From Enterococcus silesiacus (GTDB lineage: Bacteria > Bacillota > Bacilli > Lactobacillales > Enterococcaceae), in the NCBI GenBank assembly GCA_001465115.1, contig CP013614.1:682001-746000 (forward strand): a stretch of 64,000 nt of DNA, read 5' to 3'. Positions 1 to 8,509 of this stretch are shown piece by piece (the first letter of the stretch is position 1; every line of letters begins with the position of its first letter). The notes under the pieces are model-generated. The model was not told the origin of the DNA, did no database searches, and saw only the letters and a list, made by a program, of their open reading frames with translations. A program made the translations under genes and the position numbers.

Positions 1-246
1 AATATAGGAAAATGGTACCGTCGTCGTTTCATCAAAAATATTTCATTAGCAAAACCCGATTCAATTTTGAAAAAATATGAAAAATATCCCGAAAATAGGC
101 TTAAAAAGGTCATGGATCATAATTGGAATGAAGTCAATTTGATCAACTATTATGAAAATATTTTACCAGAAAAAAGCCAAAGTGATATTATTTTGGAAAA
201 AAATGAAGTTCATAAAATCGTAAATATTTATTCTAGAAAACGATAG
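1..246 (+). CDS. coaA: Type I pantothenate kinase, C-terminal part (truncated by window edge)
   Basis: The reading frame is open from the first base and stops at 244-246, giving 81 residues. The segment WNEVNLINYYENILPEKSQS followed by DIILEK closely follows the C-terminus of type I pantothenate kinase, whose family pattern is a Trp-x-x-Ile-Asn core, then NI-P-T/E-R-x-x-ADLIL. The family enzyme phosphorylates pantothenate in the first committed step of coenzyme A synthesis in the cytosol. The P-loop and substrate residues lie outside the window. It converges on the padR gene and shares a bidirectional terminator with it. Identification rests on C-terminal similarity only. Confidence 0.75.
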   Translation, partial: NIGKWYRRRFIKNISLAKPDSILKKYEKYPENRLKKVMDHNWNEVNLINYYENILPEKSQSDIILEKNEVHKIVNIYSRKR

Positions 247-254
247 TTTACAAC

Positions 255-301
255 ACAAAACTAAGAGGATGATATGGAATTTTCCATCCTCTTAGTTTTG
301 T
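255..301. terminator. Bidirectional rho-independent terminator
   Basis: A perfect 16-bp stem (255-270 with 286-301) around a 15-nt loop lies between two convergent genes. T-rich flanks on both sides suit termination of coaA and of the padR-type gene. Confidence 0.85.
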
Positions 302-303
302 TT

Positions 304-840
304 CTATTTACTTGAAAATAACTGTTCAACTTGTTCTTCAGCCCATTGACACCAGCGCAGTTCTTCTTCACATATACGTATTTTTCTTTGGATAACAAGA
401 AATCGTCCAAAGTTTTTTTGTTGTTCTTCTGGATCTGATAATTGATCAATTTGAGCTTGTTTAGTTTGATTTTGTTTCAATAGTTTTAATTGATGCTGTT
501 TTCTTTCGAAAAGTAGTCCCTTTACAGTATCTTTATCTAGAATCGATGCAACATAAATCTTTGCAAGAAATTCATCTTTTTGTGAAGGTTCTTTCGTTTC
601 TTCTTGAATCCAAGTATTGACGATATTTTCGCCCTTTTTAGTTAAATGATAGATTTTTTTCTGTGAATGTTTTTCGTCATTTTCAACTGAAACATATTCT
701 TCTTTTAACAGTTTCCCTAAGGAAGTGTAGATCTGACTATGATGAGCTTCCCAAAAAAGCGCAAGATATTGCTTCAGCTCATAGCCAGTACAGGGTTTTC
801 TAACTAACATACAAAGCAAAATATAACTAAGAGTATTCAT
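304..840 (-). CDS. PadR family transcriptional regulator
   Basis: This 178-residue protein starts with the PadR winged-helix domain (about residues 1-75; LSYILLCMLVRKPCTGYELK is typical). A helical C-terminal dimerisation region of the VirR/Vir_act_alpha_C type follows (about 90-175), rich in Lys, Gln and Glu. PadR proteins are usually local repressors of detoxification or efflux genes and respond to small aromatic or drug-like ligands. The gene is divergent from an MFS transporter, and a near-ideal PadR palindrome lies in the shared promoter. Control of the transporter and of itself is therefore likely. The inducer cannot be read from sequence. Confidence 0.85.
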   Translation of the reverse strand: MNTLSYILLCMLVRKPCTGYELKQYLALFWEAHHSQIYTSLGKLLKEEYVSVENDEKHSQKKIYHLTKKGENIVNTWIQEETKEPSQKDEFLAKIYVASILDKDTVKGLLFERKQHQLKLLKQNQTKQAQIDQLSDPEEQQKNFGRFLVIQRKIRICEEELRWCQWAEEQVEQLFSSK

Positions 841-906
841 CCCGACGATTCTCCTTCTCTTTTTGAATCCGCTTATTTTTTATTATATCATAAAATAAAT
901 GAAAAT

Positions 907-959
907 ATTATAAATAAATACATGTAAATATTGACATGTATTTATTTTTGTAGTATTTT
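907..959. promoter_or_regulatory. PadR operator overlapping divergent promoters
   Basis: A perfect inverted repeat of 14-nt arms (912-925 and 934-947) has an 8-nt spacer and centres on ATGT-N8-ACAT, the PadR recognition pattern. A plus-strand -35 TTGACA (931-936) with a 17-nt spacer to TATTTT (954-959) lies inside it. A minus-strand -10 TATAAT (912-907) abuts it. Binding would block both promoters. Confidence 0.8.
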
Positions 960-983
960 TTTATACAGAGAGAAGGTAATAAA

Positions 984-2195
984 GTGGAAGAATCAAACTA
1001 TTTAGAAGAACATTTAGAAGTAGTCAAAGTGGAGAAGAGTGGCTTACGCTCAGCCTATGCGGTGGCCTTTACTTGTATGATCGCATTTATGGGAATTGGG
1101 TTAGTTGACCCCATTTTAAAAACGATCGCAAAGCAGTTGGATGCGACACCTGCGCAAACGACGCTGTTATTTACAAGCTATATGCTAGTAACGGGTGTCA
1201 TGATGTTATTTACCGGTTTTATTTCTAGTCGAATCGGCGCGAAAAAAACTTTGATTTATGGATTAGTTATTATTATTGGATTTTCATGTTTAGCTGGTTT
1301 TTCAGAAACGATTGAAGGGCTGATCTATTTACGAGCAGGTTGGGGATTAGGTAATGCTTTATTTATCTCAACAGCTTTATCAGCTATTGTGGGTGTTTTA
1401 GCTGGACAAACAGAGAAAGCGATTATTATGTATGAAGCATCTATGGGGTTAGGTATGGCCATTGGTCCTTTACTTGGTGGTGTGTTAGGTAGCATGTCTT
1501 GGCGGATGCCGTTTTTTGGTGTAGCCACATTGATGCTGATTGCAACCTTCGCCATTGCTTTTCTGTTGACACCGATTGCTAAACCTAAGAAAAAAATTGC
1601 TTTATTTGCTGGAATCAAAGCTTTGAGCAATCATAAATTACGTTCAATTGGAATCATCGCATTACTTTATAACTTTGGCTTTTTTACATTATTGGCTTAC
1701 GCACCATTTTTACTTGAAGGATTTACGGAAATGCAAGTTGGATTTGTTTTTTTTGGTTGGGGCGCATTATTAGCTGTGGCTTCAGTATTTATTGCACCAA
1801 TCTTAGAAAAACGAATCAATACGTACCGAACTATTTTACTGGCGCTATTCTTTTTCTTGGCTTGTTTGAGCTTTATTGGATTTAACGCAAAAACACCAGA
1901 ATTAGTCGCTGTAGGTGTGATCATGGCTGGGCTATTTCAAGGGCTGATCAATACACTCTTAACCACGATTGCGATGGAAATACCAGATATTGAAAGAAGT
2001 GTAGCATCGTCTTCTTATAGTTTTATCCGTTTCTTCGGTGGAGCAATTGCACCTTTCGTGGCAGGAAAACTAGCAGAAATTTGGAACTCTAGTATCACTT
2101 TTTATTTTGCAGCATTTATGGTATTGATTGGCTTAGCTTTTGTGATAATCCACAATCAGTATTTTGCGACAAAAGAAGAATACGAGGAAGCTTAG
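984..2195 (+). CDS. MFS transporter, probable drug efflux
   Basis: This 403-residue protein has about 12 hydrophobic segments starting near residue 23. The loop between segments 2 and 3 (SSRIGAKKTL, about residues 81-90) resembles MFS motif A. A GPLLGG stretch in the fifth segment resembles the antiporter motif C region. It is expected in the cytoplasmic membrane as a proton-coupled exporter. The start is a GTG preceded by AGAGAAGG, and no ATG fits. Pairing with a divergent PadR regulator supports an inducible efflux role, but the substrate is unknown. The C-terminal tail ends in an acidic cytosolic stretch. Confidence 0.85.
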   Translation: MEESNYLEEHLEVVKVEKSGLRSAYAVAFTCMIAFMGIGLVDPILKTIAKQLDATPAQTTLLFTSYMLVTGVMMLFTGFISSRIGAKKTLIYGLVIIIGFSCLAGFSETIEGLIYLRAGWGLGNALFISTALSAIVGVLAGQTEKAIIMYEASMGLGMAIGPLLGGVLGSMSWRMPFFGVATLMLIATFAIAFLLTPIAKPKKKIALFAGIKALSNHKLRSIGIIALLYNFGFFTLLAYAPFLLEGFTEMQVGFVFFGWGALLAVASVFIAPILEKRINTYRTILLALFFFLACLSFIGFNAKTPELVAVGVIMAGLFQGLINTLLTTIAMEIPDIERSVASSSYSFIRFFGGAIAPFVAGKLAEIWNSSITFYFAAFMVLIGLAFVIIHNQYFATKEEYEEA

Positions 2196-2324
2196 ATGAA
2201 TCAAAAAGTTGGTACAAAAGTGTTTAGCTTTTAGAAATAGGAGGGAGCCGTTTTTGCTCCCTCAGCTTATAAGGATATCATGTGATTGGGATGTGACTCA
2301 AAGAGTTATGTCCCAATCATTTTT
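2196..2324 (+). terminator. Hairpins and terminator downstream of the MFS gene
   Basis: Two hairpins are visible. The first is GAGGGAGC/GCTCCCTC (2241-2248 with 2256-2263). The second is longer (GATTGGGA 2284-2291 with TCCCAATC 2311-2318, plus an inner stem) and runs into seven Ts, a good rho-independent terminator. The segment 2214-2246 resembles 29122-29154 elsewhere in the window and may be a fragment of a dispersed repeat. Confidence 0.75.
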
Positions 2325-4985
2325 TTACATAAGTGATTCATTCATGAAAAAGGCCGTAATATAAAAAACCTCATCTTTTGGTATGGTTACGGCATAGTAC
2401 GTTTCTAAAAATTGACAGTTTTTTTGAACACGATCGATTTCAGTTGTATATTTCACTTGAAAGGCTGAAGTTTTTGGGAAACTGCTAACATTTTTTCCTT
2501 GTTTCAAGCGATCAATCATGCAAACAACATGACAAGCCAAGCCGACTTTTATTTCATAAGAAACAGTAGGATTGATTTCTGCGGCCATCGTTTCTACCCA
2601 TTCACGAATCGAGGTAATCAATTGTTCTCCCTCTTTATACACTAACATGTTTGCAATATTTGTCCGCATACCTTCAAAAGCAATTTCGTAATCAATAAGT
2701 GATTGGATTTTTTCTGTCTTTGTTTCATCTAATGCGTCAGTGATCGAAAAATGTGGCGCAGAGAAAGGAAACTGAAAAGTACCGATCGTGCAGATGATTT
2801 TTCCTGTTTGCTTTAAATTTGCCATTGTTTGTTCTAATAACTTTTGATCAGTAATTTGCAAGGAGACGATTTCACATGCCTCACCTCGCAAATTTAAACG
2901 ACTGCTTAACATTTTTTTGATTAATTGAGCGGAACCTTCACCTGTGGTGCATAAGGTGAGAATGTATAATTTTAAGCTTTTTGGTTCCTCGTTATTTTTC
3001 TGATAACTAGAAAGACCTCTGATATTCTTTGTAGACTCAAATACTTCATTTAGTCCATGACCTAATGAAGCTTTTCTGCTAGCTTCTAAAACATGAAGTG
3101 TACTGACGAGCTCAATACAACGGATGTGAATCTTTAATTTTTTTTCCAATTCATCACTAAAATTGATTAAAGAACCCATATCTACTAGCAGAAGAACATC
3201 TTTTTGCTGATCTTTAGCGGAAAGATAATTATGGATATTAGTCAACGTTATGAGTGGTTTTTCTTCTAGGCTCATGTCAAAACCTACCGCGATTTGTTCG
3301 CCCAAAAGTTTGTTAACAACATTTGCCATACTGGTAGCGGTTGACTCACCATGAGCAACAACGATAACTTCGACTGTGGCGCTTTTCTTGCTTTTATTTT
3401 CATCTGCTGTAAAAAAGAGGGCAAGAAAGCCGGCTTCATCCTCAGGCAGTTGCACACTAAAATCTGCTTCGATCACGGAAAGGCAGTGTTCAGCCGTTTC
3501 AAAAAGGTGAGGATGCTCTTGTTTTATTTCATTGATTCGTGGGTTAATGATCGTTTGCCCTCTTTTTACCCGTTGGATCGTATTGTATAAATGTAGTGCT
3601 AGTCCGTAACGGACATTATCAGATAGATAAACAGTTAATAAACGGGACGCTTTTTCACAGACTTTATTAGCCGTTGCAACGATTTCCGAACCGACAATCT
3701 GTTCTAAATTCGTTAGATCAACAGCCGAATCAGTATTATATGAATGATAATAATTCGTAATTGTTGTATCAATTATTTCAGAAGTTTGGGAAATATCAAG
3801 ACCGATCCGCTCCATATCACTCATTTTTTGTTCGATGATTTGATAGATGTCTGTTCCTTTTACATCGTTTGGTAAAAAAAGCGTAGTCTCTTCTTCGGTG
3901 AACAGGAAGAAGCGAGCATTCATATTCGGTAGAAGAAGCCAGATTTTGTTGCGGTCTTCGTTATTATAGAGACCTTCCCGAATATAATGAGGCAACTCAT
4001 AGCTACCAATTTTAATGGTTTCTTCCTGTCTGGCAATAAATTGCGAGTACGACTTTGCGCAAAGCAGTTGAATGTCTGCTTTTAACTGTCCTACGTTATT
4101 AGGGCAATGATATCCTAGCAATGCTCGAATCGTATTAGTCGAAACTTCGATCGGTGTACCTAATTTCTTCGTTTCTGTTTGGAAAAAAGTTGAAATCAAG
4201 CTTAGGCGTTCTTCTAGCCCGCGATCGGTTAAATTAGGAATTTCGATTCTCATTGGAATTCGACGAATAAATGTTTGTAGTAAAGCTGATGAGGTATCTT
4301 CCGTCGTTGCACAAACGAGTAGTACCTGAGCGTGCCGTTCACTGCTAGTCTCACCAAGTCTGCGGTAAATGCCTCGATCAATAAAAGTAAACAGCATTTC
4401 TTGACCTTCAGGTGGCAGGCGATGGATTTCATCAAGGAAAAGGATACCGCCATTGGCATTTTCCAACAAGCCTACTCGATCATTGTCTGCGCCAGTATAA
4501 GCACCTTTTTGAATGCCGAAAATAGAACCTACCAGTAATTGCGGATTATTTGCGTAATCTGCGCAGTTAAAGGTAATAAAATTAGAATCCGCTTTCACTT
4601 TGTGCTGTGATTTTGCATACGTATAAATCAATTCAGCAAACATACTTTTCCCAACACCAGTTTCTCCAGTTAATAAGATATGCATGCCATTTGGCGGATA
4701 TAAAACAGCGGCTTTCGCTTGTTCACCGCAGTGAAAAAGACTGGGGCTTTTTTTTATAAATTCATCCAGAATATTTCCGCTGGTTTGTTCTTTTGGAGCA
4801 GTGGAGTAGAAATAAACGGGCTTGGTGCCATTTTTTTCGGCTTTCCCTAGTTTAACCAACTGATTTAAGTCACTACTGATATTTGCTCGAGTGACATTCA
4901 ATTGCTTAGCAAGTTCGCTGGCAGTGATAGGTTGTTTTTCAGAATATTGGCTGAGTAATTTTGCAACTTTATCAATTCTTTTCAT
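2325..4985 (-). CDS. LevR-type sigma-54-dependent PTS operon activator
   Basis: This 886-residue modular regulator has, in order: a DeoR-like winged helix (1-60); an AAA+ sigma-54 interaction domain with Walker A GETGVGKS (107-114), a GAYTGA loop equivalent to GAFTGA, and Walker B GGILFLDEIH; a first PTS regulation domain (about 430-550); a mannose-class EIIA-like domain (about 565-690); an EIIB-like segment (about 700-800); and a second PRD at the C-terminus. Such proteins activate RNA polymerase-sigma54 at -12/-24 promoters when the sugar is present, through PTS phosphorylation of PRD histidines. It faces a PTS operon that has exactly such a promoter. Confidence 0.92.
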   Translation of the reverse strand: MKRIDKVAKLLSQYSEKQPITASELAKQLNVTRANISSDLNQLVKLGKAEKNGTKPVYFYSTAPKEQTSGNILDEFIKKSPSLFHCGEQAKAAVLYPPNGMHILLTGETGVGKSMFAELIYTYAKSQHKVKADSNFITFNCADYANNPQLLVGSIFGIQKGAYTGADNDRVGLLENANGGILFLDEIHRLPPEGQEMLFTFIDRGIYRRLGETSSERHAQVLLVCATTEDTSSALLQTFIRRIPMRIEIPNLTDRGLEERLSLISTFFQTETKKLGTPIEVSTNTIRALLGYHCPNNVGQLKADIQLLCAKSYSQFIARQEETIKIGSYELPHYIREGLYNNEDRNKIWLLLPNMNARFFLFTEEETTLFLPNDVKGTDIYQIIEQKMSDMERIGLDISQTSEIIDTTITNYYHSYNTDSAVDLTNLEQIVGSEIVATANKVCEKASRLLTVYLSDNVRYGLALHLYNTIQRVKRGQTIINPRINEIKQEHPHLFETAEHCLSVIEADFSVQLPEDEAGFLALFFTADENKSKKSATVEVIVVAHGESTATSMANVVNKLLGEQIAVGFDMSLEEKPLITLTNIHNYLSAKDQQKDVLLLVDMGSLINFSDELEKKLKIHIRCIELVSTLHVLEASRKASLGHGLNEVFESTKNIRGLSSYQKNNEEPKSLKLYILTLCTTGEGSAQLIKKMLSSRLNLRGEACEIVSLQITDQKLLEQTMANLKQTGKIICTIGTFQFPFSAPHFSITDALDETKTEKIQSLIDYEIAFEGMRTNIANMLVYKEGEQLITSIREWVETMAAEINPTVSYEIKVGLACHVVCMIDRLKQGKNVSSFPKTSAFQVKYTTEIDRVQKNCQFLETYYAVTIPKDEVFYITAFFMNESLM

Positions 4986-5010
4986 TATTCTCCCGACCTT
5001 TGATGGATAG

Positions 5011-5140
5011 TGTGTTTTGTGTTCTATGGACTAAGTATAATGTTGCATAGTGAAATAGTCAAAGTCATGTGTTTTATTTTCAATAATGTGTTTTACTGCT
5101 TGGAAGAAATGTGTTTTATTTGCCGTGAAGACGAAACACA
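5011..5140. promoter_or_regulatory. Repeated upstream activator sites (TGTGTTTTAT)
   Basis: TGTGTTTTRY occurs at 5011-5020, 5068-5077, 5087-5096 and 5110-5119. An inverted version (GAAACACA) lies at 5133-5140. They sit 40-170 bp upstream of the sigma-54 promoter, the expected place for enhancer sites of the adjacent LevR-type activator. The function is inferred from position and repetition. Confidence 0.65.
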
Positions 5141-5178
5141 TTGTGGTGAAATGTGATCCTATCAGCCTTCTAATTGTT

Positions 5179-5194
5179 TGGCACGCTTATTGCT
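5179..5194 (+). promoter_or_regulatory. Sigma-54 (-24/-12) promoter
   Basis: TGGCACGCTTATTGCT matches the RpoN consensus TGGCAC-N5-TTGCW without mismatch. It is 47 nt upstream of the EIIA start. No sigma-A promoter of comparable quality is seen. Transcription should need the LevR-type activator at 2325-4985. Confidence 0.9.
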
Positions 5195-5240
5195 TATATA
5201 ACTATGACAACATAATTAGTGTTTGAAGGGAGAAAATCAA

Positions 5241-5576
5241 ATGATTTCAGAGACAGATGTGATGCAGATCATTGTTTATGCTGGGAATGCAAAGTCACTT
5301 GCTATGAATGCAATCAAAGAAGCTAAAGCTGGAGATATTGCAAGTGCTAAAAAAGGATTAGAGGAGAGTAAAGGAAATTTAAAGATTGCCCACCAGCAAC
5401 ATACGGATATACTACAGAAATTTGCAAGTAATCCAGATGAACCAGCAACAATGTTTTTGACCCATGCACAAGATCATATGATGGCGGCAATTACCGCAAC
5501 AGATTTTACAAAAGAATTTATTGATTTACACGAAGAGCTGCAAGAACTACGTAACTTAATTAAAGGAAACGCATAA
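5241..5576 (+). CDS. PTS lactose/cellobiose-class EIIA
   Basis: The protein is 111 residues when started at ATG 5241, which has GAAGGGAG at the right distance; the upstream TTG overlaps that site. It is a compact all-helical EIIA of the Lac/Cel class. The second half carries the FLTHAQDHMM stretch with the histidine expected to accept phosphate from HPr (THAQDH motif, about residues 76-81). It would pass phosphate to the EIIB encoded next. It is the first gene of a four-gene operon (EIIA, EIIB, EIIC, phosphatase) with intergenic gaps of 26, 24 and 9 nt. Confidence 0.9.
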   Translation: MISETDVMQIIVYAGNAKSLAMNAIKEAKAGDIASAKKGLEESKGNLKIAHQQHTDILQKFASNPDEPATMFLTHAQDHMMAAITATDFTKEFIDLHEELQELRNLIKGNA

Positions 5577-5602
5577 AAAACAAGAAAGAAAAGGTGATTA
5601 GG

Positions 5603-5905
5603 ATGAAAATTACATTAGCATGTGCCGGCGGGATGTCAACAGGAATGTTAGTTAAAAAAATGGAGGAATATGCCAGCTCACAAGGGATCGAAGCAGATAT
5701 CTCAGCATGTGGGCTCAGTGAATTGGAAGAAAGAGTGACTGGGTCAGATATTATTTTATTAGGACCACAAGTTGGCTATCAACAAGATGACGTAAAAAAA
5801 GAGTATCCAGATATTCCAGTTTTAGTGATTGAAATGATGGATTACGGCATGATGAATGGAGAAAAAGTCTTTAAAAAAGCACAAGAAGTTATTGCTGCAA
5901 AATAA
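5603..5905 (+). CDS. PTS lactose/cellobiose-class EIIB
   Basis: This 100-residue protein begins MKITLACAGGMSTGMLVKKM. The phosphorylatable cysteine is Cys7 in the ACAGGMSTG loop. Length and fold pattern are those of cellobiose-class EIIB. The start was set at ATG 5603 because AAAGGTG at 5590-5596 is well spaced; the GTG at 5594 lies within that site. It receives phosphate from EIIA and transfers it to the sugar during transport by EIIC. It is cytosolic and associates with the membrane subunit. Confidence 0.9.
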   Translation: MKITLACAGGMSTGMLVKKMEEYASSQGIEADISACGLSELEERVTGSDIILLGPQVGYQQDDVKKEYPDIPVLVIEMMDYGMMNGEKVFKKAQEVIAAK

Positions 5906-5929
5906 GGAGCGTTAAAAGGAGGAGTACAA

Positions 5930-7189
5930 ATGTCTGAAACGAAAAAAAGTTCATTTACTAATGGGTTGAATGTATTTGTCAATAAGTTTTCAAATAATAC
6001 GTTTGTTAAGAGTATTGCCAATGGGATGATGATGACCTTACCGATCACGATCGTAGGGAGTTTAACAACGATTATCGGAATGATTCCTGGCTTACCTGAA
6101 ATTGTTGTGAAGGCTTGTTCTTTAGGGACTTCAATTTCAAGTAACCTTATTACGATTTATGTGATTATTGGTATTTCAAGTGCAATGGCAAGGGAGAAAA
6201 AAGGGGATATCATTTCTTCTATCATTCTCTCATTAGCGTCTTTCTTTGTTTTGACACCAATAACAGCTTTTGATATTGGCAAGGAAAAACCAGCTATGGC
6301 TTTTGAATTGACCTATCTAGGTTCAAAAGGAATCTTTGTTGGGATGATTGTGGCTTTAGTTGTCACTTGGGTTTTCGCTAAAATGGTGGAAAAACGTATT
6401 ACGTTTAGAATGCCAGAGAGTGTCCCAACGGCTATTGCTAAAACTTTTGAAGCAATCGTTCCTGCTGCTATTATTTTTATTATCATGATTATGATTAGTA
6501 CCGGATTTGCTGAAACTAAATTTGGGAATGTCCATGATTTTATCTATACAAATCTTCAAACACCGCTTGAATCTTTAGGAGGTTCGATTTGGTCAGCGTT
6601 GTTCATTATGTTTTTATCAGAATTATTATGGTTCTTTGGGATCCATGGAAGCATGGTTGTGGGATCTGTTATTGCTGTTTTGTTTACAACACAAGCCTAT
6701 GCAAACATGGAAGCAGTAGCTGCTGGAGAAGTAGCGACGAATATTATCAATTCATTTTTCTTGGATGCCTTCAAAGGACCTAGAGCATTGGCTTTAGCCG
6801 TTATTCTAGTGTGGATGAGCCGTAGTGAAAAATTCAAATCAATTGGAAAAATTTCGTTAGTGCCAAGTATTTTTGGAATCACTGAACCAATGAAATTTGG
6901 GATACCAATGATTATGAATGCTGTTATTTTTATTCCGTTGACTCTTTCAGCTGCCATTTGTGTGGGGATTGCTTATATTGCGACAATTATTGGATTTCTC
7001 CCTGTAATTAGTGTTAATGTACCTAAAAATCTACCAACGTTTTTATCTGGCTTTATGGCCGCTGGTTGGCAAGGATTAGTGGTTCAACTGATTCAATTTG
7101 TTGTGGTATTATTATTGTATCTACCATTTATGAAAAAATTGGATAGTCAAGGTGTCGCAGAAGAAAAAGCAAATCTTGAAAATCAATAG
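5930..7189 (+). CDS. PTS cellobiose-class EIIC permease
   Basis: This 419-residue polytopic membrane protein starts after AAAGGAGG. It has about ten hydrophobic segments. The FFGIHGS stretch and the later FGITEPMKFGIP loop are characteristic of the Lac/Cel EIIC family sugar-binding region. It transports and presents the sugar for phosphorylation by EIIB. The family handles cellobiose, chitobiose, lactose and related beta-linked or aromatic glycosides, so the exact sugar is not assignable. No glycosidase is in the operon, which is unusual; the last gene is a phosphatase. Confidence 0.9.
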   Translation: MSETKKSSFTNGLNVFVNKFSNNTFVKSIANGMMMTLPITIVGSLTTIIGMIPGLPEIVVKACSLGTSISSNLITIYVIIGISSAMAREKKGDIISSIILSLASFFVLTPITAFDIGKEKPAMAFELTYLGSKGIFVGMIVALVVTWVFAKMVEKRITFRMPESVPTAIAKTFEAIVPAAIIFIIMIMISTGFAETKFGNVHDFIYTNLQTPLESLGGSIWSALFIMFLSELLWFFGIHGSMVVGSVIAVLFTTQAYANMEAVAAGEVATNIINSFFLDAFKGPRALALAVILVWMSRSEKFKSIGKISLVPSIFGITEPMKFGIPMIMNAVIFIPLTLSAAICVGIAYIATIIGFLPVISVNVPKNLPTFLSGFMAAGWQGLVVQLIQFVVVLLLYLPFMKKLDSQGVAEEKANLENQ

Positions 7190-7198
7190 GAGCGTGAA

Positions 7199-8245
7199 AT
7201 GATGCAAGCACTTCAAGTCAAGAGAGAAAATGGAACGTTAGCCGTTAAAATTCCTGATACGGCAGAGCTACCTGTAAAAGTATTTTATGGAACAGACAGT
7301 TCTAAATTAGAAACGGTCAACTATCTTGAATGTACTAAAAAAGGTTGGCAAAGTTTTGCTGATCCAAATAGTAAAGAACGTTTTTACTTTCACTTAAAAA
7401 CAGCTTCAGATACTTTTATCGGAGCGGAACGTCGCTTACCTTTGGCAAATTTATATAATTGTCGTGATATGGGGGGCTATGCAACAAATGATGGCCGTAT
7501 GACAAGTTGGGGGAAAGTATTTCGCTCAGATGCTCTGCACCAGTTAGATGAACAAGGACGAGCGTATATTGAACGAATGAAGGTTAAGCGAATCATTGAT
7601 TTTCGTTCACCAGAAGAAATAATGAAAGATCCAAATAAACCCATTTCGGATAGTGAAACCTTTAATTTTAATCCTCATGCTGATGTTGCTCAGCAAGCAA
7701 GTACACAATCTGTTTCAAAAAAAGATGAAGAGAAAATCGCTCAGCTAGAAATAATGGTTCAGACAGAAGAAGGACGAGCTCAATTAAATAAAAATCGTAA
7801 TGCAATGATCAAACAGATGGAGCAATTAGTAGTAGGCCAAAATGCCGTCAAAGCATACAAACAATTCTTTGAAATGCTGTTACAAGAAGAAGTAACACCG
7901 CTTATTTTTCACTGTCAAGGCGGCAAGGACCGCACAGGCTGGGCGGCAGCTCTATATTTAGGCGCTTTAGGTGTTGATAAAGAGCAAATTTATCAAGATT
8001 ATTTATTAACAGATCAAATGAATGCCCCTAGAAATGCGAAAAGAATGGCGATCTATAAAAAATATACTAACGATGAAGATGTCCTAGCTTTTTTAGCCTC
8101 ATTACAACAAACGAGAAAAGATTATTTGGATGGCGCGTATAATATTATTGAAGAAAGTTATGGCACGATCCAACAGTATTTGAAAGCCGTTTTAGATGTT
8201 GATGATACTAAGTTAGAAATACTCAGACACAAATACTTGTACTAA
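7199..8245 (+). CDS. Tyrosine-phosphatase-like protein (Y_phosphatase3 type)
   Basis: This 348-residue protein has an N-terminal beta-rich region (about 1-70), then a dual-specificity/tyrosine phosphatase domain. The domain has the NCRDMGGY motif (about residues 88-95), an IDFRSPEE segment, and the P-loop HCQGGKDRTG with catalytic Cys239 and Arg245 (C-x5-R). Family members hydrolyse phosphotyrosine, phosphoinositides or other phosphomonoesters. It starts nine bases after the EIIC stop and so belongs to the sigma-54 PTS operon. A role on the sugar phosphate produced by the PTS, or in signalling, is inferred. The two adjacent ATGs (7199 and 7202) cannot be separated. Confidence 0.8.
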   Translation: MMQALQVKRENGTLAVKIPDTAELPVKVFYGTDSSKLETVNYLECTKKGWQSFADPNSKERFYFHLKTASDTFIGAERRLPLANLYNCRDMGGYATNDGRMTSWGKVFRSDALHQLDEQGRAYIERMKVKRIIDFRSPEEIMKDPNKPISDSETFNFNPHADVAQQASTQSVSKKDEEKIAQLEIMVQTEEGRAQLNKNRNAMIKQMEQLVVGQNAVKAYKQFFEMLLQEEVTPLIFHCQGGKDRTGWAAALYLGALGVDKEQIYQDYLLTDQMNAPRNAKRMAIYKKYTNDEDVLAFLASLQQTRKDYLDGAYNIIEESYGTIQQYLKAVLDVDDTKLEILRHKYLY

Positions 8246-8280
8246 GCAGAATGGCCTAAAATCTAATAGAAGGTAATAAA

Positions 8281-8317
8281 AACAACGAGATAGACCAATA
8301 GGTTCTGTCTCGTTGTT
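8281..8317 (+). terminator. Terminator of the sigma-54 PTS operon
   Basis: AACAACGAGA pairs with TCTCGTTGTT, and the stem extends inward with one wobble and one bulge. It lies 36 nt after the phosphatase stop. The T-run is short (TTTG), so efficiency is uncertain. Confidence 0.65.
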
Positions 8318-8379
8318 TGTCGACGAGTAAAAATTAAGCTTGAGTAAGTTTATCTTAGTCCAAGACTGTTTTTCCTTTG

Positions 8380-8451
8380 TTGACAACGCTTTACTTTCAT
8401 GTTTTAATAACAAGAGAAATTAAGATTGTTACTGAATTTTCAGGCTATACT
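8380..8451 (+). promoter_or_regulatory. Promoter, cre-like site and RAT upstream of the antiterminator gene
   Basis: TTGACA (8380-8385) has a 17-nt spacer to TTTAAT (8403-8408). TGACAACGCTTTAC (8381-8394) matches 13 of 14 positions of the relaxed cre pattern TGNNANCGNTNNCA, suggesting CcpA repression. A LicT/BglG-type ribonucleic antiterminator begins at 8423 (GATTGTTACTG then a CAGGCTATAC strand), so the gene may be autoregulated. No clear terminator hairpin with a U-run follows this copy. Confidence 0.6.
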
Positions 8452-8509
8452 TTATTTCTTTTATTAACATTTTATTAGCTAGCTGATCTAATCTCATTGA
8501 GGAGATACT

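Noticed and set aside
5223..5240. TTG start for the EIIA gene
   Set aside because: The TTG overlaps the ribosome site GAAGGGAG; ATG 5241 has correct spacing.
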